Positions 46,948-58,964 are shown, counted from the stretch's first letter. The stretch is 64,000 nt of DNA from Vibrio sp. SS-MA-C1-2 (GCF_021513135.1 NZ_CP090981.1:1984001-2048000), one strand, 5' to 3'. Numbers and translations: made by a program. Notes: a model not told the origin generated them from the sequence alone.

Positions 46948-47919
46948 ATGTTGAACGATATTGGTAATCATACTGCATTACAATCTTTAAAAAATAGTTT
47001 AGAAGGCGAAGTGATAGGTCAGGAGCATGTTGTTAATGCACTGCTTATTGCGCTACTTGCTGACACTCATATTTTATTAGAAGGCCTTCCTGGTACGGCT
47101 AAAACACGCTCTGTTCGTTCATTAGCAAGCAGCATAGATGTTGAACTTAATCGTGTTCAGTTTACCCCAGATTTGATGCCCACCGATGTGATTGGCTATG
47201 AGTCTATTTCTGAAGGCTCGACACTTTCATTTGTTCAAGGCCCTGTTTTCACCAATATTCTTCTTGCCGATGAAATTAACCGTGCGCCACCAAAAGTGCA
47301 ATCTGCATTATTAGAAGCGATGGAAGAACGCCAAGTCACGGTGAGCGGTAAAATGTACCCTTTGCCCGATATCTTTATGGTGCTTGCTACTCAGAACCCG
47401 GTTGAGCAAGAAGGCACTTATCCTTTACCTGAAGCTCAGTTAGATCGCTTTTTAATGAAAGTGTCTGTTGATTATCCAGATCGTGACCAAGAGTTAAAAG
47501 TTTTACGGTTAGTAAAAGGCGAGCAGATCACTAAAAAGATTCTAGAAAAGGTCTCCCCTGAATTTATTAAAAATGCCCGTGAAGAGGTGAAAACTCTTTA
47601 TACCTCAGAATCTATAGAGCAGTATATTGTTGATCTAATTATCGCGACACGAACCCCAGCACTGGTTATTGATGACCACCAAAACCTATCAAAATCTATC
47701 TCATTTGGTGCAAGCCCACGTGCAACCTTAGCGTTAGATAAAGCTGCACGTGCTCATGCTTATATTGAAGGTCGTGATTTTGTCAGCCCAGAAGATGTTA
47801 AGGCGGTACTTCATCAAGTGTTAGGTCATCGCATAAAATTAAGTTTTGATGCTTTATCTCGAGGACTTACGGTTAAAGATATTATTGATGAAATTAACCA
47901 AAAAGTCTTATTAGGTTAA
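46948..47919 (+). CDS. MoxR-family AAA+ ATPase
   Basis: A 323-residue MoxR. Walker A GLPGTAKT at 46-53, Walker B ILLADEINR near 104, then PPKVQSALLEAMEERQVTV and TQNPVEQEGTYPLPEAQLDR with the arginine finger region. MoxR ATPases act as chaperones with VWA-domain partners, and the partners follow directly. It starts the operon after a 155-base gap, ribosome site AGGTGATTT. Confidence 0.95.
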   Translation: MLNDIGNHTALQSLKNSLEGEVIGQEHVVNALLIALLADTHILLEGLPGTAKTRSVRSLASSIDVELNRVQFTPDLMPTDVIGYESISEGSTLSFVQGPVFTNILLADEINRAPPKVQSALLEAMEERQVTVSGKMYPLPDIFMVLATQNPVEQEGTYPLPEAQLDRFLMKVSVDYPDRDQELKVLRLVKGEQITKKILEKVSPEFIKNAREEVKTLYTSESIEQYIVDLIIATRTPALVIDDHQNLSKSISFGASPRATLALDKAARAHAYIEGRDFVSPEDVKAVLHQVLGHRIKLSFDALSRGLTVKDIIDEINQKVLLG

Positions 47920-47929
47920 GGTGTCAGTT

Positions 47930-48865
47930 ATGAGTGATCACAGAGTTTGTCTCGACTATTCTCGTTTATCTTATTTAGAACAGTGTTCACGCTTTCTGTC
48001 TCTGAATGTCAAGTTTCGTCCTAGTGGGTTATTTTCAGGCCAACATCGCTCTCTTTTACGAGGGACGGGATTAAGCTTTGAAGAGTTAAAACCTTATCAA
48101 CAAGGGGATTCGGTAAAGAATATCGATTGGAAATGTTCTCAACGAAGTCAAAAATTAATCTCCAAAGTCTATACCCAAGAGACAGATCGTCCTGCAATCA
48201 TCCTTTGTGATCAACGAGTTGAGCTTTTTTTTGGTAGTGAGCAATATATGAAGTCGGTGATTGCAGCTGAGTTAGCGATCATGATGGGGTATCTTTTTAA
48301 AGCGCAGGGTGATCGTGTGGGTGGCGGTGTCCTTGCAACGGATTCAAATGCCTTTTTTCCATCAACTCGCGCTTCAAGTAGCTTTAACGCTTGGTTATCT
48401 GAACTCGTTAAATCAAATCAAAGCTTATCAAGTAGTGCTCTCGGTGTTGACAAAAAAACGGGAAGTCGCACAAAGGATCATCTTAAGTTAATCGATGATG
48501 CCATTCAAACGTTAGGAATGAGTGGTACGTTTGTTTTTGTGACGGATGGCTTAAATCTGAGTGATGAGTTGTTAGCGAAATTAAAACAGAATGCGCATCG
48601 TCATAATATTATTCTCTTTTTGATTAATGATCCCTTAGAGCTTGATTATCAACAAGCGGTTGGTCTGGCGATTACTGATGGTCAAAAACAGGTGATGCTT
48701 GATGAAAATAGAGATGATTTGATTTTATATCGTCAAGCGATTGATAAGCGTCTCGCTGATATTAAAAAAGAGCTAAATTTTAGTGCATTTCCTGTGATTG
48801 AATTTAATACAACAGAATCGTCATATTTGCAGTTATCTAAACTGTTGGGCGGTGCATATGCTTAA
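47930..48865 (+). CDS. DUF58 protein of the MoxR/Bat operon
   Basis: A 311-residue DUF58 protein from ATG 47930 (AAGG eight bases upstream; a GTG at 47921 is the alternative). The family signature is at 40-75: FSGQHRSLLRGTGLSFEELK, then PYQQGDSVKNIDWKCSQRSQ. A VWA-like fold follows (RPAIILCDQR, FVFVTDGLNL). It has no membrane segment. It is coded between moxR and the DUF4381 gene, with which it overlaps by 8 bases. Confidence 0.9.
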   Translation: MSDHRVCLDYSRLSYLEQCSRFLSLNVKFRPSGLFSGQHRSLLRGTGLSFEELKPYQQGDSVKNIDWKCSQRSQKLISKVYTQETDRPAIILCDQRVELFFGSEQYMKSVIAAELAIMMGYLFKAQGDRVGGGVLATDSNAFFPSTRASSSFNAWLSELVKSNQSLSSSALGVDKKTGSRTKDHLKLIDDAIQTLGMSGTFVFVTDGLNLSDELLAKLKQNAHRHNIILFLINDPLELDYQQAVGLAITDGQKQVMLDENRDDLILYRQAIDKRLADIKKELNFSAFPVIEFNTTESSYLQLSKLLGGAYA

Positions 48866-49366
48866 TCATTTTGGTCAATCTATTTTTGATATTCCTGCGG
48901 GTTTTGGTAACTATCTGCTAAAAAATAACCAACAGGTTTTTCAGCCAAACTCTTTGCCTATTTACTCTCTCACTTTAACGACGAAGTTATTGATGGCCTG
49001 TATTCTTTTACTGCTTGTTGTCTGGGGAGTAAAAAAATAAAACGTTGGAAAAAGAATGCTTATCGAAGAGAAGCAGTAAAAGCAATATTAACTGTCGATG
49101 AGAATCTGGCCATTAAGTCATTAATGCGAATATTAAAAAAAGCAGCAATTCTTGTTTACCCTTATGATTTTCCAAATGGTTTATATCACCATCAATGGTT
49201 TGATTTTCTCGACAGTAAAGTGGATCAACCTCTGTTTAGTGAACAGATCCGTGATTATTTAATTAAAGTTGATTATCGACCTAATGAACATTTCAATTCG
49301 AATTTGAATCATTTGGCGATAGCAGCCGCTGTGAATTGGTTGAAACAGCATAAGGAAGAAAGATAA
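48858..49366 (+). pseudogene. DUF4381 protein of the Bat operon, frameshifted at an A7 run
   Basis: A DUF4381 gene in two frames. The first part (ATG 48858 to TAA 49040) gives an N-terminal loop and the membrane helix (LLMACILLLLVVWGVKK). The second part continues in the -1 frame as IKRWKKNAYRREAVKAIL and on to 49366 with KKAAILVYP, WFDFLDSK, and DYRPNEHF. The break is GTA AAA AAA TAA with A7 at 49031-49037: a perfect A AAA AAA heptamer directly before the stop. A -1 slip or one more A restores about 169 residues, the family length. It is membrane-anchored and likely a partner of the VWA proteins. Confidence 0.85.
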
Positions 49367-50349
49367 TGACATTTTTATCGCCTTGGTGGTTACTACTGAT
49401 CTTTTTAGCGCCATTAATCTATTTTTTTGCTCCTTCTTATAAGCGTCAGGAAGTGTCTGTGTTTGCGCCATTTTTTAATAAAGTGGTCGATGAAACCAGT
49501 AAAGAAGCGTCTGAGCAGAGTACGGTGCCAAAACGTCAAAAAATTCAAACCTGGTCCCTAATTATGACTTGGCTATTATTAGTGATTTGTACCGCACAAC
49601 CCGTGATATTAGGGAAACCTATTGTTGAAAAAAGTCAGGCAAGAGACTTAATGGTGGCGTTAGATTTGTCACAATCTATGGATAAAGTCGATTTTACGGC
49701 ACCGAATCATCGCAAAATCTCTCGCTGGCATGCATTACAAAATATTGTGCAATCCTTTGGTGAGAAGCGTAAAGGTGATCGTTTAGGCTTAATCGTTTTT
49801 GGAAGTGGCGCCTATCTTCAAGCCCCTTTTATTAACTCGACCTCAACTTGGGTACAAATCGTGAAGAACTTATCAACAGGTGTAGCAGGGCCAGCAACGA
49901 CGATTGGTGATGCTATCGGTTTGAGTATTAAAGCCTTTGATGGTTCAAACTCCAAAGATAAGATGTTGATATTGGTGACAGATGGTAATGATACTATGAG
50001 CCGTCTTCCTCCTGTAGAAGCGGCAAAAGTGGCTAAATCGAAAGGAATAAAAATTTATACCATTGCGATTGGTGATCCAAAAACTGAAGATCCAAATACA
50101 AAAGTAGATGTCACGGCATTAAAGAAGGTCGCTCAAATGACGGGGGGTAAAAGTTATCTAGCCTTGGATAGAAATTCACTTGCAGATGTTTTTAAACAGA
50201 TAGATAAGATTGAACCAAGTAACTTTAGTTCGATTTCTCATCAACCTTATCAATTTTTGTACCCACACATTCTATTGGCACTATTACTCTATTACTTATT
50301 GATGTGGGTTGGGTTAATTACGCTTCAATACAAAAGAAGGCGCGCGTAA
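49366..50349 (+). CDS. batA: VWA-domain membrane protein BatA-like
   Basis: A 327-residue BatA-like protein. It has an N-terminal hydrophobic region (PWWLLLIFLAPLIYFFAP), a second helix at 61-82, and a VWA domain with intact MIDAS (DLSQS at 100-104, the Thr in PATTIGDAIG and the Asp in LVTDGNDT), then a C-terminal helix near 303-318. The domain faces the periplasm in this family. It overlaps its neighbours by one base at each end, indicating tight coupling. Confidence 0.9.
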   Translation: MTFLSPWWLLLIFLAPLIYFFAPSYKRQEVSVFAPFFNKVVDETSKEASEQSTVPKRQKIQTWSLIMTWLLLVICTAQPVILGKPIVEKSQARDLMVALDLSQSMDKVDFTAPNHRKISRWHALQNIVQSFGEKRKGDRLGLIVFGSGAYLQAPFINSTSTWVQIVKNLSTGVAGPATTIGDAIGLSIKAFDGSNSKDKMLILVTDGNDTMSRLPPVEAAKVAKSKGIKIYTIAIGDPKTEDPNTKVDVTALKKVAQMTGGKSYLALDRNSLADVFKQIDKIEPSNFSSISHQPYQFLYPHILLALLLYYLLMWVGLITLQYKRRRA

Positions 50350-51875
50350 TGAGTCATTTTCATTTTTTAGATATCTCGTTATTTTGGTTATTAATCCCAA
50401 TTATTGCGCTCCTTGTTTGGCAATTATTAATCCGAGAGAAACAGTCTCCTATGTTAAAGGGGGCAATTGCACCCCACTTATTACGTTATTTAATAAAAAA
50501 GCCGAAAAGAAGTAAAGGATTGCAGCCGCTGATTTTTGTCACCATTTTGTTGTTTCTTTTAGTGCTGATTATTGCAAAACCCGTGTGGCGAATTGCTGAT
50601 AATAAACAGAGCAGTCATTCACCGCTTTATATTGTGTTAGATCAATCGCAGTCGATGAAAAAGAGAGATGTTGCACCCGATCGAACGACAAAAAGTAAAT
50701 TGCTAATCAATACCTTAATTAATGCTGGAATTAATCGACCAATCTCAATTATTGCGACGGCGGGTTCATCTCATGTACTGATCCCTCCAACAAAAGATGA
50801 GGCATTACTTTCATTATATTTAAGTTATCTATCTCCGGATGTTATGCCCGAGGATGGCGGCGATCTAGCGCGTTTAGTGAAGCGATTTAAATTGACTGAT
50901 GGCGCTGTTGTCGATAATGCCGCGATCTTGTTAGTGACGGATGGAATGAGTTCAGGGCAAAAGCAGTTAAGCTATTTTGCAAAAAAACATCATATGGATC
51001 TCAATGTGTTATACCTAAATGCATTGGGTAAAAGTTTAGCCACTGAACTCAATGTTTCAGGATTTAATGCCAACTCAATGAGCGTCAATGATAATTCACT
51101 CATTCGTTACTATATGGCACTTGGCAATGGTTCTGAAACGGGCAGTTGGCAAGATGAGTCTCATTTCATGATCATTGTGTTAACTCTGATTGTTGCTTTG
51201 TGGTTCCGTAAAGGATTCACGTTACAGTGGGTTTTCTCAATTCTGTTATTTTTACCTTTAGGCCAACAGGCACAAGCTAGCCCATTGGATTGGTTTGTTA
51301 CGGCGAATCAACAAGCGACGTATTATATGACCCAAGGGAATTATAAAAAGGCCAGTGAGTTGTATACCTCGCCAGAGTGGAAAGGGTTGGCTTGTTACTA
51401 TGATGAGAACTACACATGTGCCATTAAAGCGTATAAAAAGTTGGGGACCAAAGAGGGGCTTTTTAACATGGCAACGGCGTATGCACAAAATGGCCGTTAT
51501 CAAAAAGCCAAAGATCTCTATCAAGCCTATTTGACGTTAGAGACTGATGATAAACAAGCGATCGCGCAAGCAAAGGCAAATTTAAAAGCCCTAGCACCTA
51601 TTTTATTAGAGATGAAGCAGTTAAGCGAAAATCAGCATGATCAACATCCACCGTCACAAGATGCACCACCGCCGCCGGATGATGTTAATGATATCTCTAA
51701 AGGCGCAAAGAGAAAGTCATTCGGTCTACTGCCAAAATCGAAGCTGAGTGCTAACCAAATATTAAGCAGTGATAAAGCAACCAATAAATGGTTACGTGAT
51801 ATTAGTAAAGATCCTAAAGAGTTTGTTCGTAAAAAGTTTTTGGCTGAATATAATCGGGAGAATAACGAATCATGA
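50349..51875 (+). CDS. VWA-TPR membrane protein BatB/BatC-like
   Basis: A 508-residue protein from ATG 50349 (TAATG overlap with batA). Two N-terminal helices and a VWA domain (MIDAS DQSQS in YIVLDQSQSMKK; LLVTDGMSSG) are followed by membrane helices at about 270-310, and TPR repeats at about 330-420 (ATYYMTQGNYKKASELY, GLFNMATAYAQNGRYQKAKD, LYQAYLTLE). A charged proline-rich tail ends it. It combines the roles of BatB and BatC in one chain, as seen in other proteobacterial Bat operons. Confidence 0.9.
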   Translation: MSHFHFLDISLFWLLIPIIALLVWQLLIREKQSPMLKGAIAPHLLRYLIKKPKRSKGLQPLIFVTILLFLLVLIIAKPVWRIADNKQSSHSPLYIVLDQSQSMKKRDVAPDRTTKSKLLINTLINAGINRPISIIATAGSSHVLIPPTKDEALLSLYLSYLSPDVMPEDGGDLARLVKRFKLTDGAVVDNAAILLVTDGMSSGQKQLSYFAKKHHMDLNVLYLNALGKSLATELNVSGFNANSMSVNDNSLIRYYMALGNGSETGSWQDESHFMIIVLTLIVALWFRKGFTLQWVFSILLFLPLGQQAQASPLDWFVTANQQATYYMTQGNYKKASELYTSPEWKGLACYYDENYTCAIKAYKKLGTKEGLFNMATAYAQNGRYQKAKDLYQAYLTLETDDKQAIAQAKANLKALAPILLEMKQLSENQHDQHPPSQDAPPPPDDVNDISKGAKRKSFGLLPKSKLSANQILSSDKATNKWLRDISKDPKEFVRKKFLAEYNRENNES

Positions 51876-53127
51876 AACTGTTTTCTTCTTTCAGATTAAC
51901 GTTTAAGTTAAATATAAAGGTCACCTTATTGTGTCTGATCTTTTCATCCACTGTTTTTGCTCGCAATGGGCTTGATTTAACAGTTGAGCAGAGAGATTTT
52001 GCACCCAATGAACAGATAACGCTCTCTTTTGAGGCGTATACCGACAGCTATTTTGTTGATAGCCCGAGAGTTCATATGCCAATGATTAATCACGCATTGG
52101 TTAAGCAAGAGGATCCTCAAACCCATTCAGGTTTTAAGATTATAGAAGGAAAGAAATTTACTGTTCAACGATGGAAAACTCAAATTTATCCATCACAAGA
52201 TGGCATTTATACCTTACCTGAGATTCCGGTCACTCTAACGATTGCTGGGAAAGCAGGTAAGAGCGTTAAAGTGGCGCTGACAACTAAACCATTGGCACTG
52301 CTGGTTAAGACACCTAAAGCAATGATAGGCAATAAAGATTTTATTACTTCTCAGCGGGTGAATATTAGCGATCAATGGCAAGAGGACAGTAAAAAAGTAC
52401 AAAAAAGCCAGAGTACACAAGGTCATTCTAATAACGGCAATTCGAATGCCAACGTAAATTTAGATTTAGGACAAAAAGCAGGGTTAAACCAGAATAGAGT
52501 ATTACTTAATAAAAAGTACCATCAAGGTGAGCTGATTACTCGAGATATTACGATTACTGCTGATAATACGTCTATTCTAACTTTACCTGATTTTACACCG
52601 AAATCTCAAAAAGGCATTGCGGTTATTTTAAGCGAACCCGTTGTGAGTTCTCATTATCATCGAGGGAATCATTACGCTTCAATCACTCAGAGGATAACCT
52701 ATAGTATTGAGAAGAGTGGCCGTTATCATTTAGGTGGAGAAACTGTGAGCTGGTGGAATCCGGTTATCAAAGAAAAGCATACTTGGCAGGCGAAAAAAGT
52801 TGAACTTAACGCGGGGGAATTAACTATCTCTACCTTGCTTATGGACTATTATTGTTAGCTATTATCTCTGTTGTATATAAGGTTCGCGGTTATTTTTATC
52901 ATATAATTAAATCATTGGTGAATACCCAATATACTTTATTATTTGGCTCATCAAGAATGTGGTTAAATAGCTGTTATCAAAAAGTCGCCAAAAGGAAAGG
53001 GTTACGTTTAAATGATAAAGTGAAATCGCCTGAAAATATCGTTCAAGTGATGAAAAATGAATACAGTGAACAGACTAAAAAGGTTGGGAGCTGGCGACGT
53101 ATCGCGCTTTTCTTATCAATAAAATAA
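51872..53127 (+). pseudogene. batD: BatD-like oxygen-tolerance protein, frameshifted before the C-terminal helix
   Basis: The first frame (51872-52858, 328 aa) has a signal peptide (ending STVFAR) and the BatD repeat domains (LTVEQRDFAPNEQITLSFEA, VQRWKTQIYPSQDGIYTLPE, LTLPDFTPKSQKGIAVILSE, then SGRYHLGGETVSWWNP). It then stops without the membrane helix BatD needs. That helix is in the -1 frame: GINYLYLAYGLLLLAIISVV, then a basic tail to 53127. The likely break is the G5 run at 52813-52817, where one extra G restores about 418 residues. It is the last gene of the MoxR operon, followed by a terminator. Confidence 0.8.
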
Positions 53128-53137
53128 CTTAAAACTT

Positions 53138-53184
53138 AAAAAACGACGTGATGTTTTCAATAAGAAAGCGTCGCGTCGTTTTTT
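53138..53184. terminator. Terminator between the Bat operon and metC
   Basis: AAAAAACGACG pairs with CGTCGTTTTTT. It works in both directions, for the Bat operon (+) and metC (-). Confidence 0.8.
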
Positions 53185-53214
53185 CTATTTACCCATTAAT
53201 ATCAATTGAGTGGA

Positions 53215-54405
53215 TTAGTGACTGATGCGCTCAAATCCGGCAGCCAAATCTTCAATTAAGTCGTCACAGTTTTCTAAACCAACATGAATGCGGATTAAAG
53301 TTCCTGTAAAGTCAACGCCACCAGCAGGCCGCATACTTTTTACCTCTTCAGGTTGGCTGGCTAAGATTAACGATTCAAATCCACCCCAAGAGTAAGCCAT
53401 ACTAAAGTGTTCAAAATTATCTAAGAAATCCTCTAATTGTTGAGCGGTTAATTTCTCTTTTAATATAAAGGAGAATAGACCGTTACAGCCTTTAAAGTCA
53501 CGCTGATAAAACTCATGCCCTTTCGATTCTGGAAGAGCAGGGTGATTGACGCGTTCAACTTCAGGGCGAGCAGATAACCAGTTGGCAATGTTAATACTCG
53601 ATTCTTGATGCTGTTTTAAACGAACGCCCATGGTACGTAAACCACGAGAGGCAACATATGCGGTGTCGGCATCACACATTTGACCCATTAAGTAAGAGCG
53701 TTCACGGAGTTGATCCCAACAACGATCATTGGAAACTGCAGTGCCTAACATCGCATCAGAGTGGCCAATAATGTATTTTGTCCCTGCTTGAATAGAGATA
53801 TCGATATCATGTTCAAAGGTTGGGAATAAAATGCCCGCTGTCCATGTGCTGTCTAACATAATGATAATTTCAGGCGCAACGGCACGGACGGCCTTAACTA
53901 TCGACGGAATATCTTGAATCTCCATGGTGATTGAGCTTGGCGATTCTAAAAATAGTACCTTGGTATTCGGCTGTACCAGATTGGCAATTTCAGTACCGAT
54001 TAATGGATCATAATAGGTGGTGGAAACACCCATATCGTTAAGGATGATATTACAAAACTCTTGGGTAGGTTCGTACGCGCCACCAGTCATTAATAGATGG
54101 TCACCGGTTTTGACGAAAGAGAGAATGGCATTGGAGATGGCCGCAGCACCACAAGGATATAGAGCACAACCCGCGCCACCTTCAAGTTCTGTCATCGCTT
54201 CTTGGAGAGCAAAGTGAGTTAACGTTCCGCGGCGGCCATAAAAAAGTTCACCATGGGCACGATTTTTTGCAGCTTCTTTTTTGGTTTTAACCGAATCAAA
54301 AACGATAGATGAAGCGCGTTGAATAACAGGGTTAACAGAACCTGCGGTGAATTTTTTGCCACGTCCGGCACTGACAAGTTGGGTTTCGATATTTTTAGAT
54401 GACAT
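53215..54405 (-). CDS. metC: Cystathionine beta-lyase
   Basis: A 396-residue Cys/Met-metabolism PLP enzyme of MetC type. It has the [20 protein letters not shown] and [20 protein letters not shown] segments, and the PLP lysine in [18 protein letters not shown] (TKY-IIGHSD, characteristic of MetC). Its end is the substrate-side [14 protein letters not shown] and [16 protein letters not shown]. It converts cystathionine to homocysteine, pyruvate and ammonia in the methionine pathway. MetB-type gamma-synthase is the near alternative, but the motif pattern favours MetC. Confidence 0.9.
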   Translation of the reverse strand: MSSKNIETQLVSAGRGKKFTAGSVNPVIQRASSIVFDSVKTKKEAAKNRAHGELFYGRRGTLTHFALQEAMTELEGGAGCALYPCGAAAISNAILSFVKTGDHLLMTGGAYEPTQEFCNIILNDMGVSTTYYDPLIGTEIANLVQPNTKVLFLESPSSITMEIQDIPSIVKAVRAVAPEIIIMLDSTWTAGILFPTFEHDIDISIQAGTKYIIGHSDAMLGTAVSNDRCWDQLRERSYLMGQMCDADTAYVASRGLRTMGVRLKQHQESSINIANWLSARPEVERVNHPALPESKGHEFYQRDFKGCNGLFSFILKEKLTAQQLEDFLDNFEHFSMAYSWGGFESLILASQPEEVKSMRPAGGVDFTGTLIRIHVGLENCDDLIEDLAAGFERISH

Positions 54406-55719
<1,314 letters not shown>

Positions 55720-55737
55720 TTCTGAGGATTAATCACA

Positions 55738-58158
55738 ATGAAATTTAGCGAATCATGGCTTCGTGAGTGGGTGAACCCTTCAGTAACGACTGATGAGTTG
55801 ACGCACCAAATTACAATGGCTGGCTTAGAGGTAGATGATGTTCTACCTGTCGGGGGTGAGTTTACTGGTGTTAAAGTGGGTCAAGTGGTTGAGTGTGGTC
55901 AACACCCAGACGCTGACAAATTACGTGTAACAAAAGTGGATGTGGGTGCAGAAGCGCTACTTGATATTGTTTGTGGTGCTTCTAACTGTCGTCTTGGTAT
56001 CAAAGTTGCTGTGGCAACGGTTGGTGCTGTGTTACCGGGTAACTTTAAGATCAAGAAAGCAAAATTACGCGGTCAACCTTCTCACGGCATGCTTTGTTCA
56101 TTCACTGAACTAGGTATTGATGTTGAGTCTGACGGTATCATGGAATTAGCGGATGATGCGGTTTTAGGTACTGACTTCCGTGAGTTCTTAGGTCTTAATG
56201 ACGTGACGGTTGATGTTGACTTAACGGCAAACCGTGCTGATTGTTTCAGCATTCGTGGTTTAGCGCGTGAAGTGGGTGTTTTAAATCGTGCCGATGTGAC
56301 TGAGCCCTCTATTGAAGCGGCAGCAACGTCAATCGAAGATACCGTTTCTATCGAAGTTAAAGCAACAGAAGCGTGTCCACGTTACCTTGGTCGTGTGATC
56401 AAAAACGTTAATGTTCAAGCGACAACACCGCTTTGGATGCAAGAGAAATTGCGTCGCTGTGGTATTCGTTCAATCGACCCTGTTGTTGATATCACAAACT
56501 ACGTCCTTCTTGAGCAAGGCCAACCAATGCACGCATTTGATCTGGCTAAGATTGAAGGTGGGATTGTTGTTCGCATGGCAGAGCAGGGTGAAAAGCTGAC
56601 TCTTCTTGATGGCAACGAAGCTGAACTAAATTCAGATACATTGGTTGTTGCGGATCATAACCAAGCACTAGCTATTGCCGGTATCTTTGGTGGTGAAGGT
56701 TCGGGTGTCACCTCTGAAACAAAAGATGTGATGCTAGAGTGTGCCTTCTTCGCGCCTGACCATATTCGTGGTCGTGCACGTAACTATGGTCTACATACTG
56801 ACTCTTCAATGCGTTTTGAGCGTGGTGTGGATTTTGCACTTCAAGCAAATGCAATGGAACGTGCAACTCAGCTATTAGTTGAAATTTGTGATGGTGACGT
56901 TGCACCTGTCGTTGCGGTTGAATCTGAAGCTGATCTACCAAAAGCAAATTCTGTTGCGCTACGTCGAACTAAGCTTGATAACTTACTGGGTCATCATATT
57001 GAAGATGCAGATGTTGTTGAGATTTTAGAGCGTCTAGGTCTAACGGTTGAAACAACAACTGAAGGCTGGACGGCGATTGCTCCAACTTGGCGTTTTGATA
57101 TCGCAATTGAGCAAGATCTGATTGAAGAAGTGGGTCGTATCTACGGTTACAACAACATTCCTAATCAGTATCCGGTTGCTGCACTGAAGATGAACGACCA
57201 TGTAGAGGCAGATCTTCCTCTTAAACGTGTACGAAACCTGCTTGTTGACCGTGGTTTCCAAGAAGCGATTACTTATAGCTTTGTTGAACCAGAACAGCAG
57301 AAATTGGTTGTTCCACATCTTGAGCCATTAGTGTTACCGAACCCAATCTCTGCGGATATGTCAGCGATGCGTTTAGGTCTAGTTCAAGGTCTATTAAATA
57401 CCGTTGTTCATAATCAAAAGCGTCAGCAACCACGTGTTCGTTTATTTGAATATGGTTTACGCTTTATCCCTTGTGATGCAGCTGAAAATGGCATGCGTCA
57501 AGAGCCAATGCTTGCGGGTGTTATCGCGGGTACTCGTAGCGAAGAACATTGGGACATCGAAACTAATACGGTTGACTTCTTTGATCTGAAAGGTGATTTA
57601 GAAGCGGTTCTTGAGTTATCAGCAAATGAAGCGAATTACTCTTTCGCTGCACTTTCAGCTGAAGTTCGTGCTCAAAACCCTGCGCTTCACCCTGGACAAT
57701 CAGCAGCAATCGTTGTTGATGCGGGTCTTGATACAGAACGCGAAGTGGGTGTTATCGGTACGGTTCACCCTGAGCTAGAGCGCAAGTTTGGCTTAAATGG
57801 TCGCACGGTGGTATTTGAGATCGAATGGTCTGCAATTAATACTAAAGTGATCCCAGAAGCGGTAGCACTGTCTAAATTCCCTGCAAACCGCCGTGACTTA
57901 GCGATGATTGTTGATGAGTCTGTTCAATCTGATGTTATCGTTCGTGCATGTTGTGATGCTGGTGGCGAGTTAGTGACTGCGGCAAAACTGTTTGATGTTT
58001 ACCAAGGTAAAGGGGTAGAAGAGGGCAAGAAGAGCCTAGCTATCGCATTAACTTTACAGGCAGCGGATCGTACATTAGAAGATGCAGATATGACAGCAGT
58101 TATTGAACAGGTTGTTTCAACGTTAGCCGCTGAACATAACGCACATCTTCGTGACTAA
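55738..58158 (+). CDS. pheT: Phenylalanine-tRNA ligase beta subunit
   Basis: An 806-residue PheT. The parts in order: the N-terminal tRNA-binding EMAP-like domain (about 40-150; [20 protein letters not shown]), B3/B4 editing domain (about 215-370; [19 protein letters not shown]), B5 domain (about 400-475), core domain, and the C-terminal anticodon-binding FDX domain (about 710-805; [16 protein letters not shown]). It pairs with PheS. It is followed by a rho-independent terminator at 58208. Confidence 0.98.
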   Translation: MKFSESWLREWVNPSVTTDELTHQITMAGLEVDDVLPVGGEFTGVKVGQVVECGQHPDADKLRVTKVDVGAEALLDIVCGASNCRLGIKVAVATVGAVLPGNFKIKKAKLRGQPSHGMLCSFTELGIDVESDGIMELADDAVLGTDFREFLGLNDVTVDVDLTANRADCFSIRGLAREVGVLNRADVTEPSIEAAATSIEDTVSIEVKATEACPRYLGRVIKNVNVQATTPLWMQEKLRRCGIRSIDPVVDITNYVLLEQGQPMHAFDLAKIEGGIVVRMAEQGEKLTLLDGNEAELNSDTLVVADHNQALAIAGIFGGEGSGVTSETKDVMLECAFFAPDHIRGRARNYGLHTDSSMRFERGVDFALQANAMERATQLLVEICDGDVAPVVAVESEADLPKANSVALRRTKLDNLLGHHIEDADVVEILERLGLTVETTTEGWTAIAPTWRFDIAIEQDLIEEVGRIYGYNNIPNQYPVAALKMNDHVEADLPLKRVRNLLVDRGFQEAITYSFVEPEQQKLVVPHLEPLVLPNPISADMSAMRLGLVQGLLNTVVHNQKRQQPRVRLFEYGLRFIPCDAAENGMRQEPMLAGVIAGTRSEEHWDIETNTVDFFDLKGDLEAVLELSANEANYSFAALSAEVRAQNPALHPGQSAAIVVDAGLDTEREVGVIGTVHPELERKFGLNGRTVVFEIEWSAINTKVIPEAVALSKFPANRRDLAMIVDESVQSDVIVRACCDAGGELVTAAKLFDVYQGKGVEEGKKSLAIALTLQAADRTLEDADMTAVIEQVVSTLAAEHNAHLRD

Positions 58159-58207
58159 TTGATCAGAAATTAGTGATACTAGCTAGTTTTTGTTAATCTT
58201 TTGAGAT

Positions 58208-58236
58208 AAAAAAGCAGTCTTTGGGCTGCTTTTTTA
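58208..58236 (+). terminator. Terminator after pheT
   Basis: AAAAAAGCAG and CTGCTTTTTT pair around TCTTTGGG, with the T6 run on the right. It separates pheST from ihfA. Confidence 0.85.
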
Positions 58237-58670
58237 TTTTCTTTCATTAATGGTTTTCTAACCCTTCTTACCACCGATTGACAACTCAATTATTTTGAAT
58301 ATAAAAGCTAAATTTATACTTTTTACAGATTATGCGCTCAATTTTTATGATATTTGGAGCATACTGGTCAATAAATAACTTTTATCCATGTTTTTTGTTT
58401 AAGTTGCTGATTTAAGGTCTTAAATTTGCTATAAATAGTGGTAATGAATAAAAAGTAAGAAACTTTTTTATATTTTTTTGAAAAAAACAGCTTAAAAAAT
58501 AGAGAATATCAATAAGTTGGCTTAAACTTTATGTAAGTTAAGTAACGCAGGGCATTCAAAGATTGTCAAGAATATAAGTAACTTAACATTTATAACACAA
58601 TTGCCTTTAAACAGAAATTAGCGAGTTTAATGGTGATATTTAATTAAACATTGTCTTGAGAGGATTTTCT
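58237..58670. other. AT-rich leader region of ihfA
   Basis: It contains no gene. It is very AT-rich with A-tracts near 58480-58500. A match to the IHF consensus lies at 58507-58519. The ihfA promoter should lie in this stretch, separate from pheST because of the upstream terminator. Confidence 0.5.
58507..58519 (+). promoter_or_regulatory. Candidate IHF binding site upstream of ihfA
   Basis: TATCAA-TAAG-TTG matches the IHF core WATCAA-N4-TTR at every fixed position, with A/T-rich tracts upstream. Located about 150 bases before the ihfA start, it would allow autoregulation, known for ihfA in E. coli. The motif is short, so chance is possible. Confidence 0.4.
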
Positions 58671-58964
58671 ATGGCGCTCACAAAAGCCGAATTGGCAGAG
58701 AACCTGTTTGAACAACTTGGAGTTAGCAAACGGGATGCCAAAGACTTGGTGGAAGTATTTTTTGAAGAAATTCGTCAGGCGTTAGAAAATGGCGAGCAGG
58801 TAAAACTTTCTGGTTTTGGTAATTTTGATCTAAGAGATAAAAACCCTCGTCCAGGTCGTAACCCTAAAACTGGTGAAGATATTCCAATTACAGCACGTCG
58901 AGTCGTAACTTTTAGACCTGGTCAGAAGTTGAAAGCTCGTGTCGAGACGATTAAAGCTGACTAA
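58671..58964 (+). CDS. ihfA: Integration host factor alpha subunit
   Basis: A 97-residue IHF-alpha from ATG 58671 (AGAGGA upstream; a TTG at 58656 adds five residues). [20 protein letters not shown], the arm GKDIPIT-like loop ([20 protein letters not shown]) and GQKLKARVE are characteristic of the alpha subunit. It binds and bends DNA as a heterodimer with IhfB. It follows pheST as in related genera. Confidence 0.97.
   Translation: MALTKAELAENLFEQLGVSKRDAKDLVEVFFEEIRQALENGEQVKLSGFGNFDLRDKNPRPGRNPKTGEDIPITARRVVTFRPGQKLKARVETIKAD

Noticed and set aside
56708-57318. Long open frames on the strand opposite pheT
   Set aside because: They are antisense shadows of a fully conserved gene, with no ribosome sites.
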